Source of the DNA: an uncultured Bacteroidia bacterium
GTDB taxonomy: Bacteria; Bacteroidota; Bacteroidia; NS11-12g; UBA9320
Direction: 5' to 3'
Assembly: GCA_943787465.1 (NCBI GenBank)
Contig: CALSMN010000001.1
Coordinates: 124,001 to 188,000, forward strand
DNA: 64,000 nt
Numbering within the stretch: position 1 is the stretch's first letter; the number at the start of each line of letters is the position of its first letter. Position numbers and translations under genes: made by a program. The notes below the pieces were generated by a model that had not been told where the DNA came from, ran no database searches, and was given only the letters and a program-made list of their open reading frames with translations. Below are positions 8,081 to 18,036 of this stretch, piece by piece.

Positions 8081-11000
8081 TTAGTTATTTAGGATAATTT
8101 TCTTGGTAATGATAGTACCATTAAGGCTCATTTTCAAGTAGTACATTCCATTTGCATTTCCTTCAAGGTTTACTGCGAATGATCCGTTTTGTACTTTTCC
8201 GTTTACCACGGTAGCTACCTGCTGTCCCATTGTATTGAAGATGCCTATGTTCACTTCTTCATTTTCTGGAAGATTAACCTGTACATTAACCGGTCCGTTG
8301 GTTGGGTTTGGAGATACTTGAATCATATCTGCCAAGGCTAAGTCACTAATTCCATTCACCAATACCTGGTGATCGTAGTCTACATCAAAGTATAGTGTAA
8401 ATTCTCTAGACTCATTTCCTGAGTTATCAGCTGTTTTGAAGATTACAGAATATAATCCCGCTTCTTGTAAATTCAAATCATTGAATACCAAGCTGTGGTT
8501 CATTCGTAAATCTGCTGGTGCATCATAGTTGTCTGAGAAGTTCACAAAGTTGATAGCATTCACTTTAGAACCTACGCCTATTTTAACGATACCTCCTGCT
8601 TTACCCGTAATTACCGGTGCAACATCATCAATCACATGTACTGTTCTCACTTTTACCGATACGTTACCTGCAGCATCTGTTGCTGTGTAGGTATCTTCAT
8701 AGGTGCCTAATGTATACGCATCTACGTTTGATGTACTCGTTAAACTGATTTGTGTGTTGTTGTATAAGTTATCCGATGCACTCGCATTTACTGGAGTGTA
8801 CGGGGTGTTTACACGGTGATTGATTACATCTAGTGTACGTAAATCAATGACAGGCGGTACATAATCTCTCACTACATAATCAATACACTGTGTAGAAACA
8901 TTTCCACTCTCATCGGTTGCTGTATACGTCACAGATGTAGTTCCTTGGAATCGCGTATCTACAGATGCTCCTCCGTTGCTTGCTGCAGGATTTGCTTTAA
9001 ACTCTAATCCGTTTCCAATGCTATTGTAGTTATCCGTTGCTAAAGTTACATCGGCAAAGATGTTTTGAAGTTGTACTTCTACCGTCCAGCAAGTCGTTGA
9101 TTTATCTGCATTTGGATTATCAATGACAGGTACCTGTGTATCTACAACACGTACTATTCGAGTAGCAGTGGATGCATTACCTTGGTTATCACGTACACTA
9201 TATGTAATGGTGTAATCGCCCAATACTTCTACATTTACTTCTCCAGATACCACAATGGCACTAGAAATATTTCCTTCTTTGTTGTCTATCGCTGTTGCGG
9301 GTAGATCAATCCATGCTGTTCCTACCTCAATGGTCGTATCTGCTGAACCAGTAACTGTAATCACAGGTGCTGTTTGATCCGATACTACATAAACTACTCT
9401 AGTTACAGGATCTGCTGCATTTCCAGATGCATCCATGGCATTGTAGATTTCGTAGTAGATACCTGGTAAGGTCTGATCCACATCTGAAGTTTGTTTCACA
9501 TTTGCTGTGATATCTCCTTGTGATGGGTCTGTTGCTGTAGCTCCAGCAGATGCATAGTTGATGTCTGCTACGGTGGCTACTTGCTCAATGTATACGGTAT
9601 CTGCATCAATCAAGGTAATGTATGGCATATCTCCATCGTTCATTACACGGATTGCATAATCTTCAAACTCGCCAATTCGGTTAGCATTGGCATTGCTTGA
9701 TGCACCACATGGCTCATTATCGTCAGCATTGTAAGATACACCTACACGCATACGTGTGGTGGCTTCAAATGCGTCATCGATGGTTGGTACGGTAAAGCTA
9801 CCCGTCCAGCTTAACGTATTGGCCGCTGATTCAGTACCTACTAACTCTCCAGCGTCATCAAAGTCACCATCTACGTTCCAGTCGATCCATACTTTTCGGT
9901 TCATCTTGTTAACCGCTGTGTTTCTAGCGATTTCAAAATGGTATGTTCCTCCAAAGTTGAGTGATGTCGTAGCATCTGCGGTATAATCGGTATATTCTAC
10001 ACCAGACTCACTGCTATTCTCATATTTAGAACCCGTAATTGGATTACTGATGCTTACATAGTTGATGCCGATATCCTCTGAAGTAGTTACCCCAATAACA
10101 GGCTCACAGTGTGATACTACAATGATATAGGCTGTTTTTACTACGGTAGCTTCTGAAGCTGCTTCATCTACGCTGTTGTATCCTCTACACTGTACGGTAT
10201 ATGTACCGGGTGTGTTGAAGGTAAATGAACGCACATTAGATGTTGTTGCAGATGGAGCATTAGGCGTTACATCTGTTCCATTATTAGGGAAGAACGTCCA
10301 CTCCCAGTTGTTGGCCTTATCGCTAGAAGCGGTAAAGGTTACCTCACCGCCTAATGAAGGACGTCGAGTACTTGCCACAAAGTCTAAATTAGTAGGGGTA
10401 TTGGGAGCCACAACCGTGAAGGTATAGCTCTTCGTGCTGGTTCTACCATCACATGCTATTACTTTAAGTTCTAAGGTATAGGTTCCGTTAGTTAAGAACG
10501 TATACGAGAAATCACGTGTATTAGCAGATGTATTGTCTGGACCGGTTAGTGTCCACTCAAAAGCGGTGCTTCCTTCTGCATTTAATGAGGTATTGGTAAA
10601 CTCAACATATACTGCATTGTATAAGGTAGTAGATGGGAAACTATAATCAGCAAGAGGTGCATCTGCAGAACCGGCTACGCTCGTCCAATTGGCTGCAAAT
10701 CCTCCAGCAGTTGTTCCCGTTGTAGATGTCCACAAAAGATACATCGCTCCTGAATTGGCCGTAATCGCTCCTGTAGGTGCATTACCTGAAGTGAAGCCAT
10801 TACCCGTATGTAAAGGAGTACCTAATGCATTTACACCATCATATATTTTAAGGGTGGCATTGGAATTTAAATCAAAGGATGTAAAATCTAGCGTAACGCT
10901 CTTTGCACCACAAGGAGCAATAAGCGCTTCAGTCGTTTTATTATTACCATAGTTACCATTCTGTCCACCATCATCATAAATGGTTCCAGCAGATACACTG

Positions 11001-12235
11001 ATTACGTTGGCAGGTAAAGCAGTACCAGCTCCCATGTTATAACTGGATCGTTGAACGGTTACATATCCCATTTTAGGCGTTTGTACTTGACCAGGTATAC
11101 TATTGGATGCCGTTAAATATACATCCCATACTCCGATGTCTACAGCACCGAAATAATTACCCGTATTTACCAATGGGTTTTTGTTTAAGAATGGATCGCC
11201 TCCGCGAAGAACGCCTTGGTCATCTCCATCGATGGTATCATTGGTTAATGGGTTCACAAACACCCAATCCCAATACGTAGCACCGTTAGTGCTTAAATCG
11301 GTCAATTTAACCGTTTCAAAGATTTCGTATACGCTCTTATCAGCAACAAAGTCCGACTTAGGAGGAGCAGTTGGGCTGATAATGGTAATTTGTTTAGTAG
11401 TAGAATCGCTACCATTACAATTGGTACTCACCAATTTTACATCATACGTACCCGTAGCAGCAAATACATGGTTCACATTGGTTGAGGTGTACGTTGTACC
11501 ATCCATAGACCAATTGTGAGAAATATACCCTGCTTGATTTGAATTTTTGAAAGTAACCGGAGTACCCACATACGCGGTATCTGGTCTTAGGAAATCACTT
11601 GTAGTTGATGTAGGAACGATATAGTCACAGGTATAATCTTCGGTTTCACCATAGTATAATTGATTGCTGTGGTTTGTACTAGTCATGCCATAACCATATT
11701 GGTAATCTGTTCTTACACGCATGCGAACAGTGTTGGTAGAGCCACTACAAGGAACTGTAAATTGGCGACTTGTTAACGAATTATATCCAATACTCCAACG
11801 ATTTGGCACAACAAATTCGCCAGCATCAGCAAAATCTTTGTCACCATTGAAATCTATCCATACACCACAAAAAATATTGTATCCATTATATCCTCCTGGA
11901 TTGGATTGTCTTATTTTGATAGTGTAGGTAGAACCAGCACTTAAGTCAAAAGCGCTTTTTGATTCCACCAAGGTGTAATGTCCATTACGAACCGGATTGT
12001 TACATCCATCAGAATTTTTGCTGTAAATGACATTTCCATTAGCATCTTCAATTACTATTTCTTCAATAGCGCCATACCTAAGAGCTGTTGCACTGTACGC
12101 GCAACCAAAAATGTGGTTGGGTTGAGAATAGCTTTGAGCAGATGCTCCAAAAGTGAGTAGCAGCAAAGATAGAGATGTTAAAACTTTGCTAATCAATCGT
12201 TTAAAGATTGAAAATTGAGTATTTGTTTTTACCAT
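8081..12235 (-). CDS. Giant T9SS-secreted adhesin-like protein (GEVED, PKD, CUB, DUF5011-like domains)
   Basis: A 1384-aa multidomain surface protein. A signal peptide ends near residue 33 (LLLTFGASAQ). A first GEVED domain (WIDFNGDKDFADAGEF ... GETEDYTC) covers about residues 130-205, followed by PKD-like domains. A CUB-like segment (about 410-520; LKIYDGVNALGTPL) is followed by two more PKD-like domains. A second GEVED domain (WIDWNVDGDFDDAGEL ... GEFEDYAI) lies near 790-880, then several bacterial Ig/DUF5011/HYR-type repeats (YTITYSVRDNQGN, VTYTATDESGN, YEDTYTATDAAGN). The C-terminal T9SS type A sorting domain starts VSPNPTNGPVN and ends ITKKIILNN. Such proteins usually serve adhesion or polymer binding. 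The gene is visibly less AT-rich than its neighbours, as is common for long adhesins. It is monocistronic. Confidence 0.88.
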   Translation of the reverse strand: MVKTNTQFSIFKRLISKVLTSLSLLLLTFGASAQSYSQPNHIFGCAYSATALRYGAIEEIVIEDANGNVIYSKNSDGCNNPVRNGHYTLVESKSAFDLSAGSTYTIKIRQSNPGGYNGYNIFCGVWIDFNGDKDFADAGEFVVPNRWSIGYNSLTSRQFTVPCSGSTNTVRMRVRTDYQYGYGMTSTNHSNQLYYGETEDYTCDYIVPTSTTSDFLRPDTAYVGTPVTFKNSNQAGYISHNWSMDGTTYTSTNVNHVFAATGTYDVKLVSTNCNGSDSTTKQITIISPTAPPKSDFVADKSVYEIFETVKLTDLSTNGATYWDWVFVNPLTNDTIDGDDQGVLRGGDPFLNKNPLVNTGNYFGAVDIGVWDVYLTASNSIPGQVQTPKMGYVTVQRSSYNMGAGTALPANVISVSAGTIYDDGGQNGNYGNNKTTEALIAPCGAKSVTLDFTSFDLNSNATLKIYDGVNALGTPLHTGNGFTSGNAPTGAITANSGAMYLLWTSTTGTTAGGFAANWTSVAGSADAPLADYSFPSTTLYNAVYVEFTNTSLNAEGSTAFEWTLTGPDNTSANTRDFSYTFLTNGTYTLELKVIACDGRTSTKSYTFTVVAPNTPTNLDFVASTRRPSLGGEVTFTASSDKANNWEWTFFPNNGTDVTPNAPSATTSNVRSFTFNTPGTYTVQCRGYNSVDEAASEATVVKTAYIIVVSHCEPVIGVTTSEDIGINYVSISNPITGSKYENSSESGVEYTDYTADATTSLNFGGTYHFEIARNTAVNKMNRKVWIDWNVDGDFDDAGELVGTESAANTLSWTGSFTVPTIDDAFEATTRMRVGVSYNADDNEPCGASSNANANRIGEFEDYAIRVMNDGDMPYITLIDADTVYIEQVATVADINYASAGATATDPSQGDITANVKQTSDVDQTLPGIYYEIYNAMDASGNAADPVTRVVYVVSDQTAPVITVTGSADTTIEVGTAWIDLPATAIDNKEGNISSAIVVSGEVNVEVLGDYTITYSVRDNQGNASTATRIVRVVDTQVPVIDNPNADKSTTCWTVEVQLQNIFADVTLATDNYNSIGNGLEFKANPAASNGGASVDTRFQGTTSVTYTATDESGNVSTQCIDYVVRDYVPPVIDLRTLDVINHRVNTPYTPVNASASDNLYNNTQISLTSTSNVDAYTLGTYEDTYTATDAAGNVSVKVRTVHVIDDVAPVITGKAGGIVKIGVGSKVNAINFVNFSDNYDAPADLRMNHSLVFNDLNLQEAGLYSVIFKTADNSGNESREFTLYFDVDYDHQVLVNGISDLALADMIQVSPNPTNGPVNVQVNLPENEEVNIGIFNTMGQQVATVVNGKVQNGSFAVNLEGNANGMYYLKMSLNGTIITKKIILNN

Positions 12236-12275
12236 AATAATTAGTTAGTTACGTTCAATAAATTGTTTATAATTT

Positions 12276-12283
12276 CAAATATA
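12276..12283 (-). promoter_or_regulatory. Candidate -7 element upstream of the adhesin gene
   Basis: The minus strand reads TATATTTG, an exact match to the Bacteroidota -7 consensus TAnnTTTG. It sits 41 bp upstream of the ATG at 12235. No TTG lies at the expected -33 spacing, so this is a partial match. Confidence 0.45.
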
Positions 12284-12415
12284 TAAAATTAGACACGGAT
12301 TTGTTAAATAGTTGCAAAAAAAAATGAAATTATTTCTGCGGTTAAAAAATAGTCATTGGATAATTTTTGGCTTCACTGTATTTTATTAAAATCTATTTAC
12401 ATTCGAAACCTTACT

Positions 12416-15400
12416 ATGCATTTTTCAGAAATTTATAAAAAACTAAATCATAATCAACAAAAAGCCGTAGACAAGATTGATGGTACAGTAATGGTAGTTG
12501 CCGGACCTGGAACAGGAAAAACAGAAGTGTTGGGGGCTAGAATTGCAAACATATTATTACATACTGACACACAACCTGAAAATATACTTTGTCTTACATT
12601 CACCGAGGCAGCAACTACTGAATTAAGAAAGCGACTGAATTCTTTTATTGGTTCTGCGTCTTATAAAGTAAATATTTACACGTATCACAGCTTTTGTAAT
12701 ATGGTCATACAAGAAAACAAAGATGTTTTTGGCATACAGCATTTAGAAGCTATTTCTGAATTGGAAGTCATTGAAGTTTTACGAGAAATTATTGATGAGT
12801 TACCTAATCAGAGTCTTTTGAAAAGATATGTAGGTGATGTTTATTATGAAGTACGACCTTTACGTAACTTATTTGGTTTATTAAAAAAGGATAACTTGTC
12901 TTCTGCAGATATTGCTATGAAAATTAAAGTAGCAAAATCAGAAGCACTCAATGATGAAAGCTTTTATTACAAAAGAAAAACAGGTAACAAGCTAGCTGGA
13001 GATCTAAATGAAAAAAAATATGCGCTTTTTTCCAAGGGATTGGATAAACTGAAGGAGGCCTCTCAGCTTTTAGACGTATATGAGCAAAAATTGAAAATAA
13101 GAAATCGATATGATTTTAACGATATGCTTCGATGGGTTTTGAATGTATTTCAGAGTGATGAAACATTACTATTAAAATATCAAGAAGCATTTCACTATTT
13201 TTTAGTTGACGAGTATCAGGATACGAATGGAATCCAGAATGATTTGCTTTATGTATTGATAAATTATTGGGAAAACCCAAATGTATTTGTTGTGGGGGAT
13301 GACGATCAATCCATATTCAAGTTTCAAGGAGCCAATGTTGAAAATATTCGTAATTTTTATCTGAAATATAGGCCCTTCGTAAATTTAGTTGTATTGGATC
13401 AAAATTATCGTTCAAGCCAACATATTTTGGATGCAAGTAATTATTTAATTCAAAACAATAATGAAAGGTTAGTGGGTATTATTCCAGATATTAATAAAAA
13501 TATTGTAGCTTCTAATTCAGATATAGCAACCATTCATCCAGCAATACATGTAATGGAGTACCCGAATACATTTCACGAAATTGTAAGCTTAACAACCAAG
13601 TTGAAAGATTTGGTCAATCAGGGCGTTTCCTTATCTGACATAGGTATATTGTATAGAAAACATAGTCAAAGTATTGAATTAATTAAATACTTAGAACGTG
13701 AGGGAATAAGTTACAGTGTTGCCAAGACCCAGGATGTATTACAAGTGCCAATTGTTAATCAACTCAATACTTTTCTTACCTATATTGCCTGTGAGGCTAA
13801 AAAATTAGATAGTGGTCATCATTTACTTTTTTCTATCATGTATTCACATGATTTTAACCATATTACTTCACTTGATATTGGAAAAATGAGCAATCAGATT
13901 TCAAAAGACAAAAGTAGAGGATGGAGAGAGCAGCTTCATAATATTGATTCACAACTAGATATATCCCATGAGAGTGTGCACGAACTAAAGCTCTTTTTAA
14001 AAGATATCGATTATTGGGTTAAGGAGCTACACAAAACTACACTACAAGATTTTGTAGAAAAATTTATGTCAAAATTAGGGTTTGTTTCTGATTCATTAAA
14101 AAGTCAAGATGCCAATTTCAAAATACAATGCCTAAAAACATATTATAATTTTCTGAAGGAAGAAACAGCAAGAAATCCTTATTTGCTCTTGACTGAATTT
14201 TTAGAAAAAATAGAGCTACTTAAAGTTAACAAAATTGGTTTAAAGTTAAATAAAATAATATATGGTGTAAATGGTGTCAATTTAATGACGGTTCATAGTT
14301 CTAAGGGGTTGCAATTTGATTACGTTTTCATGATTGGATGTACTGAAAATAATTGGGAGAAAGAAAAAAATGATTTACCATTCAGACTAAATATCATATT
14401 GCCAGGTGAGCCTAAAGAAGCGCTGAAAGAAGAATCTAGAAGACTTTTTTATGTTGGTTTAACTCGCGCACGAAAACACTTAGAACTAAGCTATTTTGAA
14501 AAAGACGAAAAAGAAAAACCAATAGTTCGAAGTTTATTTGTAGAAGAAGTACTTGAAAGCAAAACTTGTGACGTAGAAAATGTGTTTGCATCAGAATCAG
14601 ACATACTTCATTTTTTTGATTTTATGTTGCAACCCAAAGAACAGAAAGTACTTTCTTTATATCATCAGGATTTTGTCAAAAAAGAAGTAGAAAACTTTAG
14701 GATGAGTGCTACCAATTTAAACAGTTATCTTAAATGTCCTGTTTCATTTTTTTATCAAAATATTATACGAGTACCTTCAGCTAAAAACGACACTATGACT
14801 TTTGGTTCTGCTATTCATGCAGCATTAGATGAACTTTATAATTCGTCTAGATCAGTAGGTTCATCAGAAGATGCAATTGATATTTTAAGGAATACATTTA
14901 CCCAAAAAATGAAAGCAAGCAGAGAATCATTTACTGACGCAAACTTTGAAAGACGTATATTTTATGGAAATACTATTTTATCAAAGTATTATAAAGCATA
15001 TGAAAACGAAATTAAAAAAGAGGTAAATGTTGAAACTGAAGTGTATTTAAATAATTGTGAGATCGAGGGAATACCTATTCGAGGCCAAATCGACAAATTA
15101 GTTCTCAACGGAAGAGAGGCACATGTCGTTGATTTTAAAACAGGCCAATATAAATATGGTAAAACAAAAATTAATCCTCCAATAAGTCTTGAAGATAATC
15201 CCCATGAGAAAAATTTTGAAAAAAGATGTGGTGGAGATTATTGGCGACAAATTTTATTTTATAAAGCACTTTTAGAGAGTAATAAATCAAATCCTATTAC
15301 AGTGTTATCTGGAGAAATAGATTTTATAGAGCCAGTTGATGATACATTTAAAAAACATACTATTAATTTTAATGAGGAGGAATATATGTTTGTTAAAAAT

Positions 15401-15499
15401 CAAATTAAAGATAGCTACCAACGTATCCAGAATTTAGAATTCGATCAGGGTTGTAACGAAGATGATTGCTATTGGTGCTCATTTAATACTTATTCATAG
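12416..15499 (+). CDS. UvrD/PcrA-type helicase fused to a RecB-like PD-(D/E)XK nuclease
   Basis: A 1027-aa SF1A helicase-nuclease. The helicase motifs are in order: Walker A AGPGTGKTEV, TFTEAA, VDEYQDTN (motif II), GDDDQSIFKFQGA, LDQNYRSS, MTVHSSKGLQFDYVF and YVGLTRARKHLEL. The C-terminal 270 residues contain a RecB-type nuclease: GSAIHAALDEL, GQIDKLVL, VVDFKTGQ and the QxxxY helix RQILFYKAL. A Cys in LKCPVSFF plus a C-terminal Cx4Cx2C (CNEDDCYWC) could hold a 4Fe-4S cluster, as in AddB/Cas4-type nucleases. The family suggests DNA end processing or repair. The start at 12416 (MHFSEIYKKL) is preferred over an upstream TTG at 12356 because homology begins there. No AddA/AddB partner is adjacent. 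Confidence 0.9.
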   Translation: MHFSEIYKKLNHNQQKAVDKIDGTVMVVAGPGTGKTEVLGARIANILLHTDTQPENILCLTFTEAATTELRKRLNSFIGSASYKVNIYTYHSFCNMVIQENKDVFGIQHLEAISELEVIEVLREIIDELPNQSLLKRYVGDVYYEVRPLRNLFGLLKKDNLSSADIAMKIKVAKSEALNDESFYYKRKTGNKLAGDLNEKKYALFSKGLDKLKEASQLLDVYEQKLKIRNRYDFNDMLRWVLNVFQSDETLLLKYQEAFHYFLVDEYQDTNGIQNDLLYVLINYWENPNVFVVGDDDQSIFKFQGANVENIRNFYLKYRPFVNLVVLDQNYRSSQHILDASNYLIQNNNERLVGIIPDINKNIVASNSDIATIHPAIHVMEYPNTFHEIVSLTTKLKDLVNQGVSLSDIGILYRKHSQSIELIKYLEREGISYSVAKTQDVLQVPIVNQLNTFLTYIACEAKKLDSGHHLLFSIMYSHDFNHITSLDIGKMSNQISKDKSRGWREQLHNIDSQLDISHESVHELKLFLKDIDYWVKELHKTTLQDFVEKFMSKLGFVSDSLKSQDANFKIQCLKTYYNFLKEETARNPYLLLTEFLEKIELLKVNKIGLKLNKIIYGVNGVNLMTVHSSKGLQFDYVFMIGCTENNWEKEKNDLPFRLNIILPGEPKEALKEESRRLFYVGLTRARKHLELSYFEKDEKEKPIVRSLFVEEVLESKTCDVENVFASESDILHFFDFMLQPKEQKVLSLYHQDFVKKEVENFRMSATNLNSYLKCPVSFFYQNIIRVPSAKNDTMTFGSAIHAALDELYNSSRSVGSSEDAIDILRNTFTQKMKASRESFTDANFERRIFYGNTILSKYYKAYENEIKKEVNVETEVYLNNCEIEGIPIRGQIDKLVLNGREAHVVDFKTGQYKYGKTKINPPISLEDNPHEKNFEKRCGGDYWRQILFYKALLESNKSNPITVLSGEIDFIEPVDDTFKKHTINFNEEEYMFVKNQIKDSYQRIQNLEFDQGCNEDDCYWCSFNTYS

Positions 15500-15561
15500 A
15501 AGATATTTTAGGCTCTATATATTTAGATAGGCTTTTTAACCCATCATAACAAAACAAATAA

Positions 15562-15569
15562 TACCTTTG
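15562..15569 (+). promoter_or_regulatory. Candidate -7 element upstream of nfu
   Basis: TACCTTTG matches TAnnTTTG exactly and ends 18 bp before the ATG at 15588. No TTG lies at the -33 distance. Confidence 0.45.
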
Positions 15570-15587
15570 TAATGTTAAAATAAAAGT

Positions 15588-16151
15588 ATGGAATTATCAG
15601 AAATAGTTACCGTTTACTCCGAAAAAACTCCAAATCCTGAGTCAATGAAGTTTGTTGCTAACAAAATGATTTTGCCAAACGATAGTATTGATTTTAGAAC
15701 AAAAGAAAATCTTGAAAATTGTCCAATGGCTGAGGAGCTGTTTACATATGATTTTGTAAAAGGGGTTTTTATAATGAATAATTTTGTTTCAGTAACTAAA
15801 AAACAAGAATATGATTGGTTTGATATTATTCCTGAACTGAAAAAGTTTGTTCAAACTTATTTGGAATCTGAAAAACCCATAGTTACGATTAAAGAAAATC
15901 TTACACAAGAAGAAGAGTCAGAAGTGGTAATTAAAATCAAACAGCTATTAGAAGATCATGTAAAACCTGCAGTGGAAATGGATGGTGGAGCTATTGATTT
16001 TAAGAGTTTCGAAAAAGGGGTGGTGACAGTTTCTATGAAAGGTTCATGTAGTGGTTGTCCAAGTAGCACACTCACCTTGAAGGCAGGAATAGAAAATTTA
16101 TTGAAGCGAATGATACCTGAAGTGGAATCTGTAGAAGCAGAAGCGGCCTGA
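15588..16151 (+). CDS. Nfu-type iron-sulfur cluster carrier protein
   Basis: A 187-aa protein with an Nfu N-terminal domain (residues about 8-95; EKTPNPESMKFV, then FVKGVFIMNNFVSVTK) and a C-terminal NifU-like domain (about 110-185). The latter has the CxxC cluster-binding motif in MKGSCSGCPSSTLTLK. It would accept Fe-S clusters from a scaffold and deliver them to apoproteins in the cytoplasm. A second, shorter Nfu protein lies beside Mrp at 44559. The 3' end is 1 bp from the convergent accC. Confidence 0.92.
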   Translation: MELSEIVTVYSEKTPNPESMKFVANKMILPNDSIDFRTKENLENCPMAEELFTYDFVKGVFIMNNFVSVTKKQEYDWFDIIPELKKFVQTYLESEKPIVTIKENLTQEEESEVVIKIKQLLEDHVKPAVEMDGGAIDFKSFEKGVVTVSMKGSCSGCPSSTLTLKAGIENLLKRMIPEVESVEAEAA

Positions 16152-16152
16152 C

Positions 16153-17499
16153 TTAATTTATTTTATTAATATCAAAAGTCTCCATAAACTTAGTTGTGAA
16201 GTTTCCAGCTTTAAAATCAGGATCTCTCATAAGCTTAAGGTGAAGGGGTATTGTAGTCTTGATTCCTTCCACAACAAATTCGGATAAGGCTCGTTCCATT
16301 TTTAAAATACATTCCTCTCTTGTTTGAGCAGAAACGATGAGTTTTGCAACCATAGAATCGTAATGTGGCGGAATGGTATATCCGGCATAAATATGAGTGT
16401 CTACACGAACACCATGACCTCCTGGTTTGTGTAATACATCAATTTTTCCTGGACTTGGTCTAAAATCATTAAATGGGTCTTCAGCATTTATTCTACATTC
16501 AATAGAATGTTTTTGAGGTAAATAGTTTTGACCACTGATTGGGTGACCAGCAGCAATTTTAATTTGCTCTTTGATTAGGTCAAAATTGATTATTTCTTCA
16601 GTTACAGGGTGTTCTACTTGAATTCTCACATTCATTTCCATGAAGTAGAAGTTTTTGTATTTATCTACTAAAAACTCAACTGTACCAACACCTTCATAAT
16701 TTATGGCTTCACCTGCTTTAATTGCAGCTTCTCCCATTTTATTTCTTAATTCTTCATCAGCAAATGGAGAGGGTGCTTCTTCTATTAGTTTTTGATGTCT
16801 CCGTTGTATTGAACAATCTCGTTCAGATAAATGACATACTTTTCCATATTGATCTCCAGCTATTTGGATTTCAATGTGGCGGGGCTCTTCAACAAATTTT
16901 TCAAGATACATTCCATCATTACCAAAAGCTGCTTTTGATTCAGTTCTTGCACTGCTCCAGGCTTCGTCAAAATCTTCATCTTTCCAAATGAGTCGCATAC
17001 CTCTTCCACCACCTCCAGCTGTAGCTTTTAACATAACTGGATAACCAATATTTTTTGCAATTTTCTTACCTTCTTTAACATCTTTTAAAAGCCCTTCTGA
17101 TCCAGGTACACAGGGCACTCCAGCAGCTATCATGGTTGCTTTGGCATTCGATTTATCTCCCATTCCCTCAATCATTTCTGGACTCGCACCAATGAATTTA
17201 ATGCCATGATCTCTACACATTTCTGAAAATCGTGCATTTTCTGACAGAAAACCATATCCTGGATGAATGGCATCGGCATTGGTTATTTCTGCAGCCGCTA
17301 TAATATTAGGCATGTTTAAGTAGGATAATGTACTTGATGGAGGACCAATACAAACGGCTTCATCGGCAAACTTTACATGTAAACTGTCTTGATCAGCTGT
17401 AGAATATACAGCAACAGTTGCTATACCCATTTCTTTACAAGTTCTAATTACACGAAGTGCTATTTCGCCTCTGTTTGCGATTAATATCTTTTTAAACAT
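16153..17499 (-). CDS. accC: Biotin carboxylase subunit of acetyl-CoA carboxylase
   Basis: This subunit carboxylates biotin on AccB using ATP and bicarbonate, the first half-reaction of malonyl-CoA synthesis. The 448-aa length is typical. It begins [19 protein letters not shown] and has [10 protein letters not shown], the glycine-rich ATP-grasp loop [11 protein letters not shown], and the catalytic region [16 protein letters not shown] with its Glu/Arg residues. It lies 15 bp downstream of accB and is the last gene of the DUF177-rpmF-plsX-fabH-accB-accC operon. Confidence 0.97.
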   Translation of the reverse strand: MFKKILIANRGEIALRVIRTCKEMGIATVAVYSTADQDSLHVKFADEAVCIGPPSSTLSYLNMPNIIAAAEITNADAIHPGYGFLSENARFSEMCRDHGIKFIGASPEMIEGMGDKSNAKATMIAAGVPCVPGSEGLLKDVKEGKKIAKNIGYPVMLKATAGGGGRGMRLIWKDEDFDEAWSSARTESKAAFGNDGMYLEKFVEEPRHIEIQIAGDQYGKVCHLSERDCSIQRRHQKLIEEAPSPFADEELRNKMGEAAIKAGEAINYEGVGTVEFLVDKYKNFYFMEMNVRIQVEHPVTEEIINFDLIKEQIKIAAGHPISGQNYLPQKHSIECRINAEDPFNDFRPSPGKIDVLHKPGGHGVRVDTHIYAGYTIPPHYDSMVAKLIVSAQTREECILKMERALSEFVVEGIKTTIPLHLKLMRDPDFKAGNFTTKFMETFDINKIN

Positions 17500-17514
17500 A
17501 GGAGTTTTGACTAA

Positions 17515-17994
17515 TTAGTTTGGCTCGATGATGAATAGGGGTTGGTCATATTCAACGGGTTGTGAATCTTCTACCAATACTTTTACAATTTTACCACTAA
17601 CTTCTGATTCTATTTCGTTAAAAAGTTTCATGGCTTCTATGATACATAAAACTTGGCCTTTTTCTATAATGTCACCTACTTCAACAAAAACAGGTTTGTC
17701 TGGTGATGATTTTCGATAGAATGTACCAATCATGGGAGATTTAATTGCCTCCGTATTATCTGCACTTTCAGCAGGTTTAGATGGTTCTGCAGGGGTATTT
17801 ACCTGTTGTGCTTCAATCGATTGTGTCTGAGGGGCAACAATTTCTTGAACCATAACAGGTGGTGTTGCTATAGCCGTATTGTTTTGGTTGTTACGTTTGA
17901 TTTTGATTTTAAAATCTTTTTGTTCAATAGCTACCTCATCAACTTTTGAAGACGAAATAAATTTGATTAAAGTCTGAATTTCTTTTAAGTCCAT
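17515..17994 (-). CDS. accB: Biotin carboxyl carrier protein of acetyl-CoA carboxylase
   Basis: A 159-aa carrier. It has a helical N-terminal domain (MDLKEIQTLIKFISSS), a Pro/Ala/Glu-rich linker (residues about 50-80) and a C-terminal biotinyl domain. The biotin-attachment Lys is in IIEAMKLFNEIE, and the domain ends in the usual QPLFIIEPN. It shuttles the carboxyl group between AccC and the carboxyltransferase. It is followed by accC after 15 bp and preceded by fabH. Confidence 0.96.
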   Translation of the reverse strand: MDLKEIQTLIKFISSSKVDEVAIEQKDFKIKIKRNNQNNTAIATPPVMVQEIVAPQTQSIEAQQVNTPAEPSKPAESADNTEAIKSPMIGTFYRKSSPDKPVFVEVGDIIEKGQVLCIIEAMKLFNEIESEVSGKIVKVLVEDSQPVEYDQPLFIIEPN

Positions 17995-18036
17995 ATCTTT
18001 AAATTCTTAAGCGAAAATAGTATATTATTTTATAAT

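Noticed and set aside
11181-11519. A 112-codon open frame on the plus strand, and several similar ones between 9756 and 12160
   Set aside because: They lie opposite the 1384-aa T9SS gene, have no domain or start signal, and result from its higher GC content and repeated composition.
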